Source: Patella vulgata
Taxonomy: Eukaryota > Mollusca > Gastropoda > Patellidae
Direction: 5' to 3'
Assembly: GCF_932274485.2 (NCBI RefSeq)
Contig: NC_065881.2
Coordinates: 85,004,702 to 85,068,701, forward strand
DNA: 64,000 nucleotides
The position numbers and the translations under genes are program-made. A model generated the notes under the pieces. It had not been told where the DNA came from and searched no databases. It saw only the letters and a list, made by a program, of their open reading frames with translations. Numbering within the stretch: the stretch's first letter is position 1; every line of letters starts with the position of its first letter. Below, one piece after another: positions 25,801-40,000 of the stretch.

Positions 25801-28800
25801 TCTTAATTATAGGCGTGGTCTCCATAAACGCTATGCTATATAAACCCATCCCTTCTATTAATTTTAATTAAAATATAAAATATGACGTCAACCTTTCACG
25901 TTGGCGTACCCCTATAGTTTGAATCATGGATTTCATCATGCACCAACGTCAAAGATGACGTCATATTTTAATTTTAATTAGCATTGCTTCAAATAACGGC
26001 CCATGGCACTTTATATACAGATGATTTTTCACAGCTTGATAATGTTATTTGTATTTTAAGTTGTTTAAAGGTCTACACGTAGCGAAACATGGCGTATTAT
26101 ATGGATTAACATATAAACTATATGAAATAACCTTGTCAGATATCACCAGTTCCAGACAGTTACATAGGAAGGGGTACAGAGTAGGGGGTATTACTTACCG
26201 GGTACCAGTCTCGGATACCCAGAACCTCATAGTCTTTAACGTACAGGTCATTTGTCAACAATTGACGAAATTGTACTGGATAATCCACCACACGAAAAAA
26301 AAAATCCCAGTTGCGCATGGGCAATGGAGATTTTTCTTACCTAAATCACATAATTCAATTCTGAAATGGCAATTCTTAAATTAATTTCACGTGCGTAAAA
26401 AGTAGATTTTGTTACATGATAATGTGAAAGACCGGATAATCTAGCCAATGACCTATTTATTCTCAAATGTATATTTCACTGAATGACAACCAGGTACCGT
26501 CTTTGCTATGCTCCATTGACCGATATTATTGATTCAGTTGAATTTGTTTTGGTAGCTTAGTTTTTGGTTACATAGCCACTGTACATAACCTCCTATATAA
26601 CTCATATTTAACCTCCTTTTTAATTCCCTATTTAATCTCCGATTTAACCCCCTATTTAGAATCCTATTTAACCCCATATTAAACCTATTCAACATCCTAT
26701 TTAACCCCTATTTAACCTCTTATTTAACCCCCTTTGTAACTCCTATTTAACCCCCTATCTAACTCCCTATTTAACTCCTATTTAACCTCCGTGTTCCTTA
26801 CCTATTAGCACCAATTAACACCCATTAAACACTGTCTGATTTTTTAAGGCCATTAACGTTTCTATTTTGACCCTTGACAGACTGATCCGATTAGCTGAAG
26901 TTAACACCTGTTCTATCCCTCCGGGAAAGAAACGGGTCGAAATTGGTTGTTACATAAAGAATAATGCGCACATAATTGCTATTTCATCCATTATCCAATC
27001 CCCCTGTTTCCATGGCACCGAGTTCATGAGATATGTAATCGGTTTGATATATAAGGGTGAACTGAGTGATATTACAGTTTGTCTGGGACGGATAATAAAC
27101 TTTGATTACAGATCAGATTAGATGTGATATTCTATATAAGCGTATTGCATACCTCAATTTGCCATTAACGTGTCGGATAATTAGCAGCTGTCTGACAGTC
27201 GATATGATCATATAACTATTCTACTTCAATTAAAGGGATATGATCATATAACTATTCGTCTTTATTTAAAGGGATATTAACATTTTCAATTAGAAATTAA
27301 AAGTAATTGATACTTTACAAAATAAAAGTGATTTCGAGATTTGTGCCAAACAACACATACGTATGTGTTATAATATTTATGGCCTTGACTATTTGTTGTT
27401 TTCCGATTGTCGAGATCACTCATGGGGGGGGGGAATATAATATTTCTACTGTCCTTTTTAGGATAGTACTCACGTCATTAAGCATGAGAGCCAATCATTA
27501 TAATTAATTACATCATATTTGGTCAATTGAATAATAGATAGCCGAAATCCAAAGCTAGAAAACCACCAGAGCTCTGGGGCCTGTTTCACGAAATTTTAAC
27601 TAAGATAAAATCCAAATTTTAGTAATTTGATTAGATAATACAAGATTGATTTTAGTGCTTAGCCAATTAAAATTGAAGTATCTAGTAAAATTTGGATTTA
27701 TCTTTAGTTAAAATTTCGTGAAACAGGGCCCTGGGCGATAGTCAGACACCAGGCATATTCTTAGATAGGAAGATGTAGCCATTTCTATTAGCAGACTCGC
27801 ACTGGAGAGTTTAGATGGGATTGAGCGAATGATTTTTTAAAATCTGTGCTTGTAACCTATGTATCCAGTGCTTGATATAAAATGTAGAAACGAACTGTTG
27901 TAATGTCTGCGATATCACCTCGGTGGAAGCGGACGTAAAATACAACTAACTCATCATCATGTTGTAATGTTATTTCTGTGTGTAACCATAAACTGGCTGA
28001 ATAAGCGGAGAACAAATTAAGGGTGACATTTAAAAAAAAGTCTTAGCCATAAGTACAGAATTAGAAATATAACCAGAGACATTACTAGACGATCACAAGC
28101 TAAGGCTATCAAAATATGTAACAGAGGGTTTGCGTCACACGTTGCATGTGGGGAGTTTTTGCACATCTAACCAGCGACTCATAGCACTGCACATCACCAC
28201 ATATTTGACTTGGTTGCCGAACTGCATAGTGCTGCATTATCTACCCTGTTTCCCAATCCTAGAATTAAATAAACTAATGTTTATATAAAACATAATCTGG
28301 GCCTAGCTTTAGCCTTCTTTATACTCGGTCATTATTCGGAAGGAATTTATCCTCGGCCATCATTCGACGGAATTTATAATCAATCGTCATTCGGAAGGAA
28401 TTTATACTCAAGTCATTATTCGGAAGGAATTTATACTCAAGTCATTATTCGGAAGGAATTTATACTCAAGTCATTATTCGGAATGAATTTATACTCAAGT
28501 CATTATTCGGAAGAAATTTATACTCAAGTCATTATTCGGAAGAAATTTATACTCAAGTCATTATTCGGTCGGAAGGAATTTATCCTCGGCCATCATTCGA
28601 CGGAATTTATAATCAATCGTCATTCGGAAGGAATTTATACTCAAGTCATTATTCGGAAGGAATTTATACTCAGTCATTATTCGGAAGGAAGAGTCAATCC
28701 AGAAGTAGTAGGAAACTTTGTTTCCCTTCAAGATAACCTTCACTTACCTACCAACAAATCATCAATCATCCGACATGGAGTGAAATAATTTGATAACATG

Positions 28801-31033
28801 TGGTTAATTTTATTACTCTCCTCGTGGATGCTCAATTGTCGCCGGAACCAAAGCCCAACTTAGGCATGGACCTGGGGGGCACAGGCCCAGGGCCCCGCGG
28901 TTTAGGGGGCCCCGCGGTTCATAGAAAAAAATGAGAAAAAATTTAAATTCCAGATGAAAGTTTCACGTTCATCGATCTAGCCGCTATCCCTCAACCTTCT
29001 CTGTGATCGGTGATTTCACATGTTACCCATCGTTATGTCATTTCCGCGCATTGTATGCCATTTGGAACTGAATAGATTTCGTATGTGATCAGATATCATG
29101 TAATTATTCTTGTATTACAAACCGTTTAATTGTGTGTTACGCATGTGTGCCATTCAAAAGGGTATGAAATAATCTATTCGTCGCGTTAGGGGCCACGCGG
29201 TTCTAGTCAGGCCCAGGGCCTCGCCCCGGCTAAGCTGGGCTTTGGCCGGAACGTTCCGAATTGACGGATTAGCAACCGAGTGACACGGAATTGGCCACAA
29301 TACCAGATTAATTTTCCCATTGACTCTAATATTTGAATCCTCGTGCCTTTGATTGGATCTACACTAGGTACCTCTCCCCAAAACTCCAGCCCGTTCCTGC
29401 CTGTTATCAACCACTGATCTGGTTTATCGTTTTTTGTTTTTTTTTCATTTTAGATAAATATATTAAAGATGGAGGAATCGTTAAATGGTGAATGTTTGAA
29501 TTTTGTGGAAGTTGTTTATGAAAATCAAACATCGGGAAGATTATGTGGTGTAAATAATACCACACGGTACAGTTATACGACACAAACCAACAAGGCCACA
29601 GTGAATTTTGTATCGAATGGGACCAACAGCAGTGGATCAGCATTTCAACTATTTTATTACATGAACAATCTTTTTAGTGAGTAAATGCCCGAGGAATCAG
29701 TTCTATGGCCTTTAAGTGGGGTGTTTCCTGGGTTTGCATACGTTATGCGAGACCGTAGTTTCCGTAGATTATTGAACTTTAAGCTAAAATGGGTTTAAGT
29801 TCGAAAGCGGCCTTTAACGTTTTTCCAGTCATGTTTGTAGTCGGTTGAATTATGTTTTCATAGTCATGTTTGTAGTCCTTCGCACACGACCATTTACGAA
29901 TTCGCAGCAGCCATATTTGTAGTCCGTTGCAAACGACCATTTACGAATTCGCAGCAGCCATATTTGTAGTCCGTCGCAAACGACCATTTATGAATTCGCA
30001 GCAGCCATATTTGTAGACCATCGCAAACGACCATTTACGAATTCACAGCAGCCATATTTGTAGTCCGTCGAACACGGCCATTTACTAGTTCGCTGTCATA
30101 TTTGTAGCCATGGAACATGGCCATTTATGTTTTCACAGTAATGTTTGTAGCCCGTCTCAAAAGCTCATTTACGAATTCGCCGTCATATTTGTGTTCGTCG
30201 AACACGGCCATTTACGTATTTGCTGTCATATTTGTAGCCATCGAACATGGCCATTTACGTTTTCCCAGGCATGTTTGTAGCCCATCGCAAAAGACCATTT
30301 ACCAATTCGCCATCATATTTCTAGTCGAACACTGCCATTTACCAATTCATTCATATCTGTATTGCGTCGCACACAACCATTTATATATTCATAGAGAGAG
30401 AGAGAGAAAGAGAGGGAAATGGGGTTTAATGTCCACTCAACACAAACTAGATCATTTCGGGACTAACATATGGTTTAATTTTATTTCAATAATTCGCTTG
30501 CGCATAGGGGTCTTTAGCAGTGGGAGGAAACCGGAGGACCCGGAGAAAACCCACGAGGTTGGACAGGCGACCCTACTCCTTGTCACGTACAACCGGGGAT
30601 TCGAAACCACGCCAGTCGACTCAATGACAGCCTTTATGATACAGCGCGCGCACGCTAACCATTCAGCCATCCAACCCCCCTATATTCATAGAAATATAAA
30701 ATCTACGTCAAATATGGCAAAGACTGTCTTGGACTCTGGCGATCTTGTAGTAGGTACTCCCCAGTTTTACTCTAAAACAGCCAATTCTGCAAATTGATTT
30801 TTAAAAACAGGGGGGGGGGGGGGGGGTGTTGGATGGCATGTGCGCGCTGTGTCCTAAGGTCTTTCATTGAGTCAACTGGTGTGGTTTCGATTCCCCGGTT
30901 GTACTTGACAAGGAGTAGGGTCGCCTGTCCAACCTCGTGGTTTCCTCCGGGTCCTCCTGTTTACTCCCACTGCTATCGATCCATATGTTAGTACCTAAAT
31001 GACCTTTTTTGTATCGACTGGACGTTACCCCCC

Positions 31034-31076
<43 letters not shown>

Positions 31077-34000
31077 CTAACCATCTCCCACCAATAATAT
31101 AATTGTACTTGTTTGTTTCAGGATGTAACGCTACTCTATTTGATATGAACGGAACCGTTACTAGTCCGACCTATCCGTCAGATTATCCACCGGTCAATCA
31201 CCGCCATTGTGTAACTCATATCATACTTCCCGTGAACTTCAGGGTTTATGTGACAATTACAAACCTTAGCCTCGAACTCAATAACTGTCAGGATGCCTTA
31301 ATAATCACCGATCACGTGACTAATACGTCACGAAAATGGTGCGCTGGAGAACGGTTTTACGAGCAGAAAGAATTCCAATTCCAGTCAACGTCTTCGGAAA
31401 TATCTGTTACATTCATTTCAGAGTCTTTAGTTCTGAATAGCGGATTTAGCTTGTGGTACCGCGGACAGGAAGTGTGTGAAAATCAAACGTTTAATTTAAA
31501 CCATGGCGTTTTAGCCAGCACGAAATATTCACAAAACTATGCTAATAGTGAGGACTGTTATTACAATATTAACGTCGACGACGCCTCGGGTGGAATAGTG
31601 TTGAAATTTTCAAAGTTCCACACGGAATCTGACAATGACGAAAAACGACAAATAGGGTCCGAATGCAATAAGGATTACTTGGAACTGACGATTAACGATC
31701 AAACACAAAGGATCTGTGGGGACTGGAGTGGCCAGGAAGATTTCCTAACTTTCAGATCTTATAAACCGACAGTGACGTTACGTTTCGTGAGCGACGATGT
31801 CAATACTAGAAAAGGATTTAGTTTAGAATGGCAGACGATTAGTTTGGAGAATAATAGCACGTGCGCGATTAATGTGCTAAATAAAGATAACACGTGTTTT
31901 GAGATTGTATACCAGGCACGTTCTTGGTGGGAAAGTGAGCGCGACTGTCGATCACGTGGTGGACATTTAATGTCTGTATTAAACGTGAAACAACAAGAAG
32001 TTATAAACACACAACTCCTAAAAAGGTGAGTATTGTCATTTTACATTTTATATATCACAAGCAAGACCAAGGTATTAAAATGGGGTTTAACGTCCTACTG
32101 TTCTGCCCAGACTGGGCTAAGGAAGATGGGCATAGGCCATACAGAGTGCTATGAGGGAAATTTTGCCCGGGCAGTGGCTGTACAGCCTACTCTTATATCG
32201 AATTCCAACTGACAAGGGGAAACCGCGTCAGAAAAACCCGATGAACTTTCTCGACCAACACCGGGATCGAACCCGCTACCTCAGGATAGCGATCCAACAT
32301 CCTACTCCGTGAGCCACCGTGGCTCCCGTCCTATTAGTAAGACACTGGACCACTAGCCAGGGGATCACGTGTTCCAGCCTCCGGATTGTTCAGCCTGGTT
32401 CAGGTGTCCTGCGCACGCATTGACTAGAGAGAGAAATGGGGAATAACTCCCCTCGACACAAACTAGGTCATTTTGGGACTAACATATGGTTCAATTGTAT
32501 TTTAATAATTCGCATATGTACGTAGGGTTCTTTGGCAGTGGGAGGAAACCGGAGGAGCCGGAGAAAACCCACAAGCGGGGAATCGAAACCACGCCACTTG
32601 ACTCAATGACAGACCTTATGATTTAACGCGCACATGACGTGTGTCCATCTTTATTAGGCTCGAAAAGTAGGACGTTAAACCCCATTTAATAAAGGTTCGG
32701 TGGTTTTCTTAAATTCAGCCGGGATTTCCATCGCTGTGTTTTCTTTTTAGTAATTGTTCCGACCAAACGTCATCATTTTGGATTGGTGCCAATGATATCC
32801 AATACGAATCAGATTTCTACTGGACGAGAGGGTCAAAGGTCACCTATGCTGGTAAGTCATTCCAGTTCATCTAAACGTCAATCGGATTAAAACACAGATC
32901 CTATTTCGTTTCGTTTTTTATATTTCAAAATTTCGTTTTACTTGTCTTTACTGCACTAGGATCTGGAAAAGTTGTTATATAACCCGCACTGTTGTTGATA
33001 TCAGGGATTAGCCAATGAAATGGTCTATTGCGGCGAGTTCCTAGTATGCGGCTCACGGAATTGTGGGTGTCCCACTAGAAACGTCCAATGCTGATTGGCT
33101 AATCAAATGTCTGACGTCACAGGGTCATTATCCGATCGTATGACCACTGACACGACCCCTCACTACAACCGGTCAGATCTTCATGTAGTGGAGGCCATCG
33201 AAAAAAACAAAAACGAAACGAAATATAAATCTGTATTTTAGACACGTAAACAAATATGGAGCTATCTACCTAGTCCCACACCACTTGAATGCCGTAGTCT
33301 CTACTGTAAATGCTGCTTTCTAGAGTATATCCTGAATACCAAATCTCCAGAGACGGCAAAACTATGAAACAGATAATAGATCAAGAAAGAAATAGGTATC
33401 CAATTTTCTCGTTTAGAAGACTAACAAAGGGTAGGCCCAAGCTACGCGAGGGCATATTAACTTCTGTATAGGCCCCGAGCTTACCCCAGTCGCCTGTCCA
33501 ACCTCGTTGGTTTTCTCCGGGTCCTCCGGTTTCCTCCCACTGCTAAAGATCCCAACGCGCAAGCGAATTATTGAAATAAAATTAAACCAGGTGTTAGATT
33601 AATATTTTGATAATTTTTTTTTCAAATTTAGATTGGTTTAAAGGTTGGCCCGATGGTGATGGTAGTAAGAGTCAGCCGAGTGATGACGGCCTGTCCAATG
33701 AAGATTGCGTAGAACTACGGCGATCCTTTCGCCATTCCGGCAAGGAATCGGAACTTGTTGATCGGTATATGTGGAATGATCGAGATTGTTCCGTAAATAA
33801 TTTATATATTTGTCAGTGTTACACAACGGGTAAGTACCAAATCGAGGAAAGGGAACTGAACTTCTCGTTTTAATAATAATAATAATAATATGGCCATTTA
33901 TAAAGCGCGTTAGAAAACAGTTTCTAAGGTGCTGTTGGTTTTTATATTCACTGATTATTTACAGATCAGGGTTTTGAAATAAGAATGTTTTGAGTTGAGA

Positions 34001-37000
34001 TTTAAAATGGCCCACAGATGGTGATTGTTTCATTGATTGTGGTAGTCTATTCCATATCCAAGCTTTAATTCCGCTACCTCCTTGGGTGATATTCGCAGAC
34101 CGATATCTTCTAGGATGCTTGTGGAAAAAGCCAGTCGTAAAATGAGAGGTCAATCTAGCATAGGGTGAAAATGTAACCACGATTAGGAAATTTTACCTCT
34201 CTTGCCGCAATAGTTGTTTTGAGTTGACGTAAAGCGCAGATCTTTATTGCTGTTTCAGAAATGAAATGGGGTTTAACATCCTACTGTTCTGTTCCGACTG
34301 AGCTAATGAAGACGGGTTTACGCCATACAGTGTGCTGCAAGGGCAAGTGTACCAGGACAGCGGCGCTACGGTCTACTCATATATCGAATTCCAACTGGCA
34401 ATGTTTCTTTTACATGCTCGCCTATGTGTACATGGGACATCCGTTTTTCGTCCCATCCGAACGACTGTATGTTTTCTCGTCTTATCTGTTTCAGGATTTC
34501 TTCCAATTTTAGACGTGCCTAAAGACTGCGATCAGAATATTCATCTAGACAGTATAACAAGCAGCGTAGAAATACACAGTCCAAACTACTCCAATAATTA
34601 TTCAAATTTCTTGGACTGTCACGTGGTTGTAACAGCGTCACCTAGCCTTTACTTGGATGTTAAGTTTAAAGATTTCTATGTGGAACCGTCTGTAGGGTAG
34701 GTACTTACTGTCGTGTTTAGTGCAGGGGGTGTGGTGGGTACTTGCTGTCGTGTTTAGTAGAGGGGATGTGGTAGGTACTTACTGTCGTGTTTAGTGTAGG
34801 GGGTGTGGTGGGTACTTACTGTCGTGTTTAGTGTAGGGGGTGTGGTGGGTACTTACTGTCGTGTTTAGTGCAGGGGATGTGGTAGGTACTTACTGTCGTG
34901 TTTAGTGTAGGGGGTGTGGTGGGTACTTACTGTCGTGTTTAGTGCAGGGGGTGTGGTGGGTACTTACTGTCGTGTTTAGTGTAGGGGGTGTGGTGGGTAC
35001 TTACTGTCGTGTTTAGTGTAGGGGGTGTGGTGGGTACTTACTGTCGTGTTTAGTGCAGGGGATGTGGTAGGTACTTACTGTCGTGTTTAGTGTAGGGGGG
35101 GTGGTGGGTACTTACTGTCGTGTTTAGTGTAGGGGGTGTGGTGGGTACTTACTGTCGTGTTTAGTGTAGGGGGTGTGGTGGGTACTTACTGTCGTGTTTA
35201 GTGTAGGGGGTGTGGTGGGTACTTACTGTCGTGTTTAGTAGAGGGGGTGTGGTGGGTACTTACTGTCGTGTTTAGTGTAGGGGGTGTGGTGGGTACTTAC
35301 TGTCCTGTCTAGTGGAGGGGATGTGGTGACTGCCTGTAGGGTAGGTACTTACTGTCGTGTTAAGTAGAGGGGATGTGGTGACTCCCTGTAGGGAAGGTAC
35401 TTACTGTCGTGTTTAGTGGAGGGGGTGGTGACTCTCAGTGTTGTATGTGGGCTTGGATGGCCGAAAGGTTAGCACGTGCGCGCTGTACCATACGGTCTGC
35501 CATTGATTGACAAGGAGGAGGGTCGCTCGTCCAACCTCATGGGTTTTCTCCGTGTCCCCCGGTTTCCTCTCGCTGCTAAACAGAACCCTACGCGCAAGCG
35601 AATTATTGAAATAAAATTGAACCACGTGTTAGTCGCGAAATGACCTAGTTCGTGTCTCAGTGTTGTAACGTCTGTAATTGAGTCAGATGTTGTGGTATCA
35701 TTCCGACACATGTATGTGACGTGCCAAGAAGAGACACTTGACTTAATGACTGGCCTTATACTTTCACGCGAATGCTTTAAGCTTTAAACCACTAGACCCC
35801 ACCCCACGTCTGTAATTGAGTCAAGTGTCATGGCATCGTTCCGACACCTGTACGTGACGGGCCAAGAATTGGGATTGCATGCCAAAACTCGTTTATACTC
35901 TTCTCCAACTACTAAAGACGCATGCGTATTATTGAAAAAAGAATATAACATTAATATGTTAGTCCCAAAATAAGCCAATACGTGGAGCGGACGTTAAACC
36001 CTCTCTCTGAAATCAAGGCCCATTTCATCTCTACGTAATGAGGTACAAGGCAGGATATGCTTACTCTTTTCAAAACATTTGATATCAATTCTCATTTGAG
36101 GAGTTAACGTAGCTAACAAATTAAATATCTTTTGTGATTTTTAAAATAATTTTACTCAGTTGGCCTAATACTAGACGTTGCTGGCGTTATTTTACTTAGT
36201 TGTTCTAGCACTATACGGGGACTAGTGGTTGATGACGTTATTTTACTTAGTGGTTCTAGCACTATACGAGGACTAGTGGTTGATGACGTTATTTTACTTA
36301 GTGGTGTTAGCACTATACGGGGACTAGTGGTTGATGGCGTTATTTTACTTAGTGGCGCTAGCACTATACGGGGACTAGTGGTTGCTGGCGTTATTTTACT
36401 CAGTGGTGTTAGCAATATACGGGGACTAGTCATTGATGACGTTATTTTACTCAGTGGTGTTAGCACCGTGCGGGGACTAGTCATTGGTGACGTTATTTTA
36501 CTCAGTGGTGCTAGCACTCTACGGGGATTAGTGGTTGATGACGTTATTTAACTCTGTGGTCCTAGCACTATAGGGGGACTAGCCATTGGTGACGTTATTT
36601 TACTCAGTGGTGCTAGCACTATAGGGGACTTGTGGTTGATGACGTTATTTTACTCCGTGGTTCTAGCACTCTACGGGGACTAGTCATTGAAATCGTTATT
36701 TTACTCAATGGTGTTAGCACTATACGGGGACTAGTGGTTGATGGCGTTATTTTACTTAGTGGCGCTAGCACTATACGGGTACTAGTGGTTGCTGGCGTTA
36801 TTTTACTCAGTGGTGTTAGCAATATACGGGGACTAGTCATTGATGACGTTATTTTACTCTGTGGTGCTAGCACTATAGGGGGACTATTGGTTGATGACGT
36901 TATTTTACTCAGTGGTGCTGGCACAATACGGGGACTAGTCATTGATGACGTTATATTACTTTGTGATGCTAGCACTATACGGAGACCAGTGGTTGATGGC

Positions 37001-40000
37001 TTTATTTTACTCTCTTCTGGTCTCTAGTGCATGGCCATACCTTAACGAAGCTCGTTTAAAACCACGAAAGTTGTTCTACGGTTTTCATTTGGGTTGTTTT
37101 ATTGCTTTTAATCTGATTCTTCGTACAAATATCGGACATTTTAATGAAGAGCAGTTTTCAGTAATGCCCGAGTGAAGCATTTGTTACTTGATCATTCAAG
37201 CCAGACTTTAGATGCATGATGGTAATGGTGTACCTTTCTGGATCTACATCGTCAAGAAAAATGTAATACCTCCCCTTTTTCTTCAATTTGCTTTTTTTAT
37301 TTTTTCGTTTCGTCATTAATTTGAACAATTTTCATTTTTAGGTGTACATATGATTATTTGTCTGTCAGCAGGACGCCATTCGAACTACAAGACAATTCAA
37401 CAGTGAAACTGTGTGGTGACTGGACAGACAAGTCTAAACTTTTAAACCAGAGGTTATCCAGTAACGTTGTCTATATGAGGTTTACGACGGATAACTCGCG
37501 AACATTTCGCGGTTTTAAACTTCAAGTTTCTGCTATAAAAGGTAGGTTGAAATAATCACCTCGGTGGAAGCGGACGTTAAATAAAGCTATTTCACACACA
37601 ATCTTTACACATTGTATACGATATCACCTTAGGTGGAAGGGGACGTAAAACTCTAGGAACGAAATGAAATGAAATGAAATGGGGTTGAACGTCCTACTGT
37701 TCTGCTCCTAACCTGGGATAATGAAGACGGGCATACGCCATACAGTGTGCTATGAGGCAAATTTTGCCCGGGCAGCGGCGCTACGGCCTACACTTATATC
37801 GGATTCCAACTGCCAAGGGATCTTTTACGTGCACGCCAATGTGTACACGGGACCTCGGTTTTTCGTCCCATCCGAACGACTAGACAGCTGTCCTTGTCAG
37901 GCCCTCCATCCTGCATCACTGACAAGGGGAAACCACGCCGGAAAATCTGGATGAACTTTCTCGGCCAATGCAGGGATCGAACACCCAACCTCCCGGCTAG
38001 CGAGCCAGCGTACGAACGAATCTTTACATTGTCTTGGTCTGGCGCTCGTATTCGTCATTTGATTAACATATTATGATCAAAGTTCATAAAGGGTGTAAAA
38101 CCGCGTGGGATTTCTCTGAGTCTTCATTGTTAAAGTCCACCGCAGACCCGCTAACATTTGTTGGCTGAACAATGTTTTCCGACAAAGGTTAGCCGGCCTG
38201 CGTTGGACATCAACACGAACATTTGTTGGTTAACGTTCACGTGGTACAGAAATGGCTGACGTCGCCAATTTTTACCACGTGATGTTTGGGTCCATCATCG
38301 GCCAAATCTATTTGTTAAGGCCAGCTCAATTTTTGTCATGTTCGATGAGATGTAAATAAGGCTAGGACACGTGATTGTTGTCGAGATTGTAAGTTAGGGT
38401 TATGGTAATCATTAGGTCCAGGGTTGGGATTAGCGCTAGCCCTGTTTACATCTCGTGACCTTTGACCAAACTTTGAAGTTCGCCTTATAAAATAGATCTA
38501 AACGTCAGTCATCGGTTTCTTTTGAACAAATGTTGGTCGTTTTTTGCGTATAACATATTTCGTTTGCGGGAAATTCAAAAAAGGTATAAAACATTTGTTT
38601 TGTCAGACGCCAACCAATGTTAATCGGTCTGCTCCGGGAATTACGCTATTCAAATTCGGTATTGATTGATTCGTTAGCCAAGGTCATTTATGTAACCGAA
38701 AGTTAAAAAAACACAACATAATTTTATATGGAAAACAATCACTGGTTTATACACATATAGCACGACGTTTCAACATGTATTCTCTTATCGTTATCAAGTA
38801 CTTGTTTTCAAATATCATCTGTACTTGATAACGATAAGAGAATAATTGTCGAAACGTCGTGCTATATGAAGCAGTGATTGTATTCCATATAAAATTGTGT
38901 TGTGTTTTTTTTTTAATAGACTCAATCAATAAAGGCGTTTTTACGAGAAAACAAATCGGTTTTGATTACCTATCTCGTTTTGTACAAAGACATAGGTCGC
39001 GAGTTGGTATTCGAATCGGTTCTCGTAAACGCAGTGAGTTGCCTCGCAAGATGGCTGAAAACTGAAGAATTGAGGAAAAATGTGAAAAAAATTCACTTTT
39101 CTTTATTATGTTCTTGGCGACACCGCCCAAAAATAAAAACGAAAAGTTGTACCAGTTGACTGTCCCTAAATGCCACGTATTTTTATTAGGAATGTCCATA
39201 ATATTCATATTTTAACGTGAAATTCAAAAGATCGTCAATCCGGCAGGCGAGCAAGTTGGAAGATTTGCATAATCGATTTGGCAAATCGTCGTGGTAAATA
39301 CGACAATTAGGTGAAACCGATTAGGCTAATTTTTGCCGTAAATGTGTTTGGAAAGGAAATGCAAATCGGTTAGCCCTAATCGGTTTCCCGTAAAAACGCC
39401 TAATATGCCACTCAAGAATAATAACCGGAAGTTGTGTCAATAATTTTCTTTTGACATCCCGGAAGAAACTGTTTAGGATACGTAAAAAACAAAAACAGTT
39501 TGAATGATGAAATTGAAGTTTATAATAAACCTAACATATTAACGAACGTGATTAGCTGTAATTATATAGATTAAACGTATTGATTTTTGGGCAGGTGAGG
39601 ACAGGTGTGAATCGCACTCATTACCTAGCGATAGAGGTTTATTGGTAATTCATCAAAACAAGATGTTATTGGAAGATGCCAGGCGTGTCTGTCAAGATGA
39701 AAATGGCGAATTGTGGAGACCAATGACTACAGCTGAAAGATTTATAGGTGCTACAGTTTATTTAAATACAGGTAAATATATTGATAAAACATACATTATA
39801 CAAGATCTCAATCTGCCTATTGAAGGTCTTTCTTTAGCCTGAAATATTATCTAAATTAATAATTAGACATTTATTAACATGCCAGGCCCATAATCAACTA
39901 TCAAGACGATCGGATGAATCAATGGTAGCAATCAAAATAGTTACCACTCTATTCTTCAACCAGTCATAACTTCGTGTAGAATGAAGTAATTTGACAGAAA

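Noticed and set aside
26049-26384. 111-codon open frame in intron 4
   Set aside because: No recognisable motif, splice borders or composition unlike the surrounding intron.
28310-28692. CRISPR-like regular repeats
   Set aside because: Units are adjacent with no unique spacers, and the genome is eukaryotic.
34513-34696. Alternative acceptor for exon 9 at 34511-34512 as the main site
   Set aside because: It is in frame, but the site at 34493-34494 has the better pyrimidine tract. Kept only as a possible variant.
36152-37027. Open frames of 108-131 codons on both strands
   Set aside because: They are repeat translations of the 51-bp intronic array.
38380-38430. Telomere-like TTAGGG runs (also near 49365 and 56800)
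   Set aside because: Only isolated GTTAGGGTTA-type pieces inside dispersed repeats, not tandem telomeric arrays.
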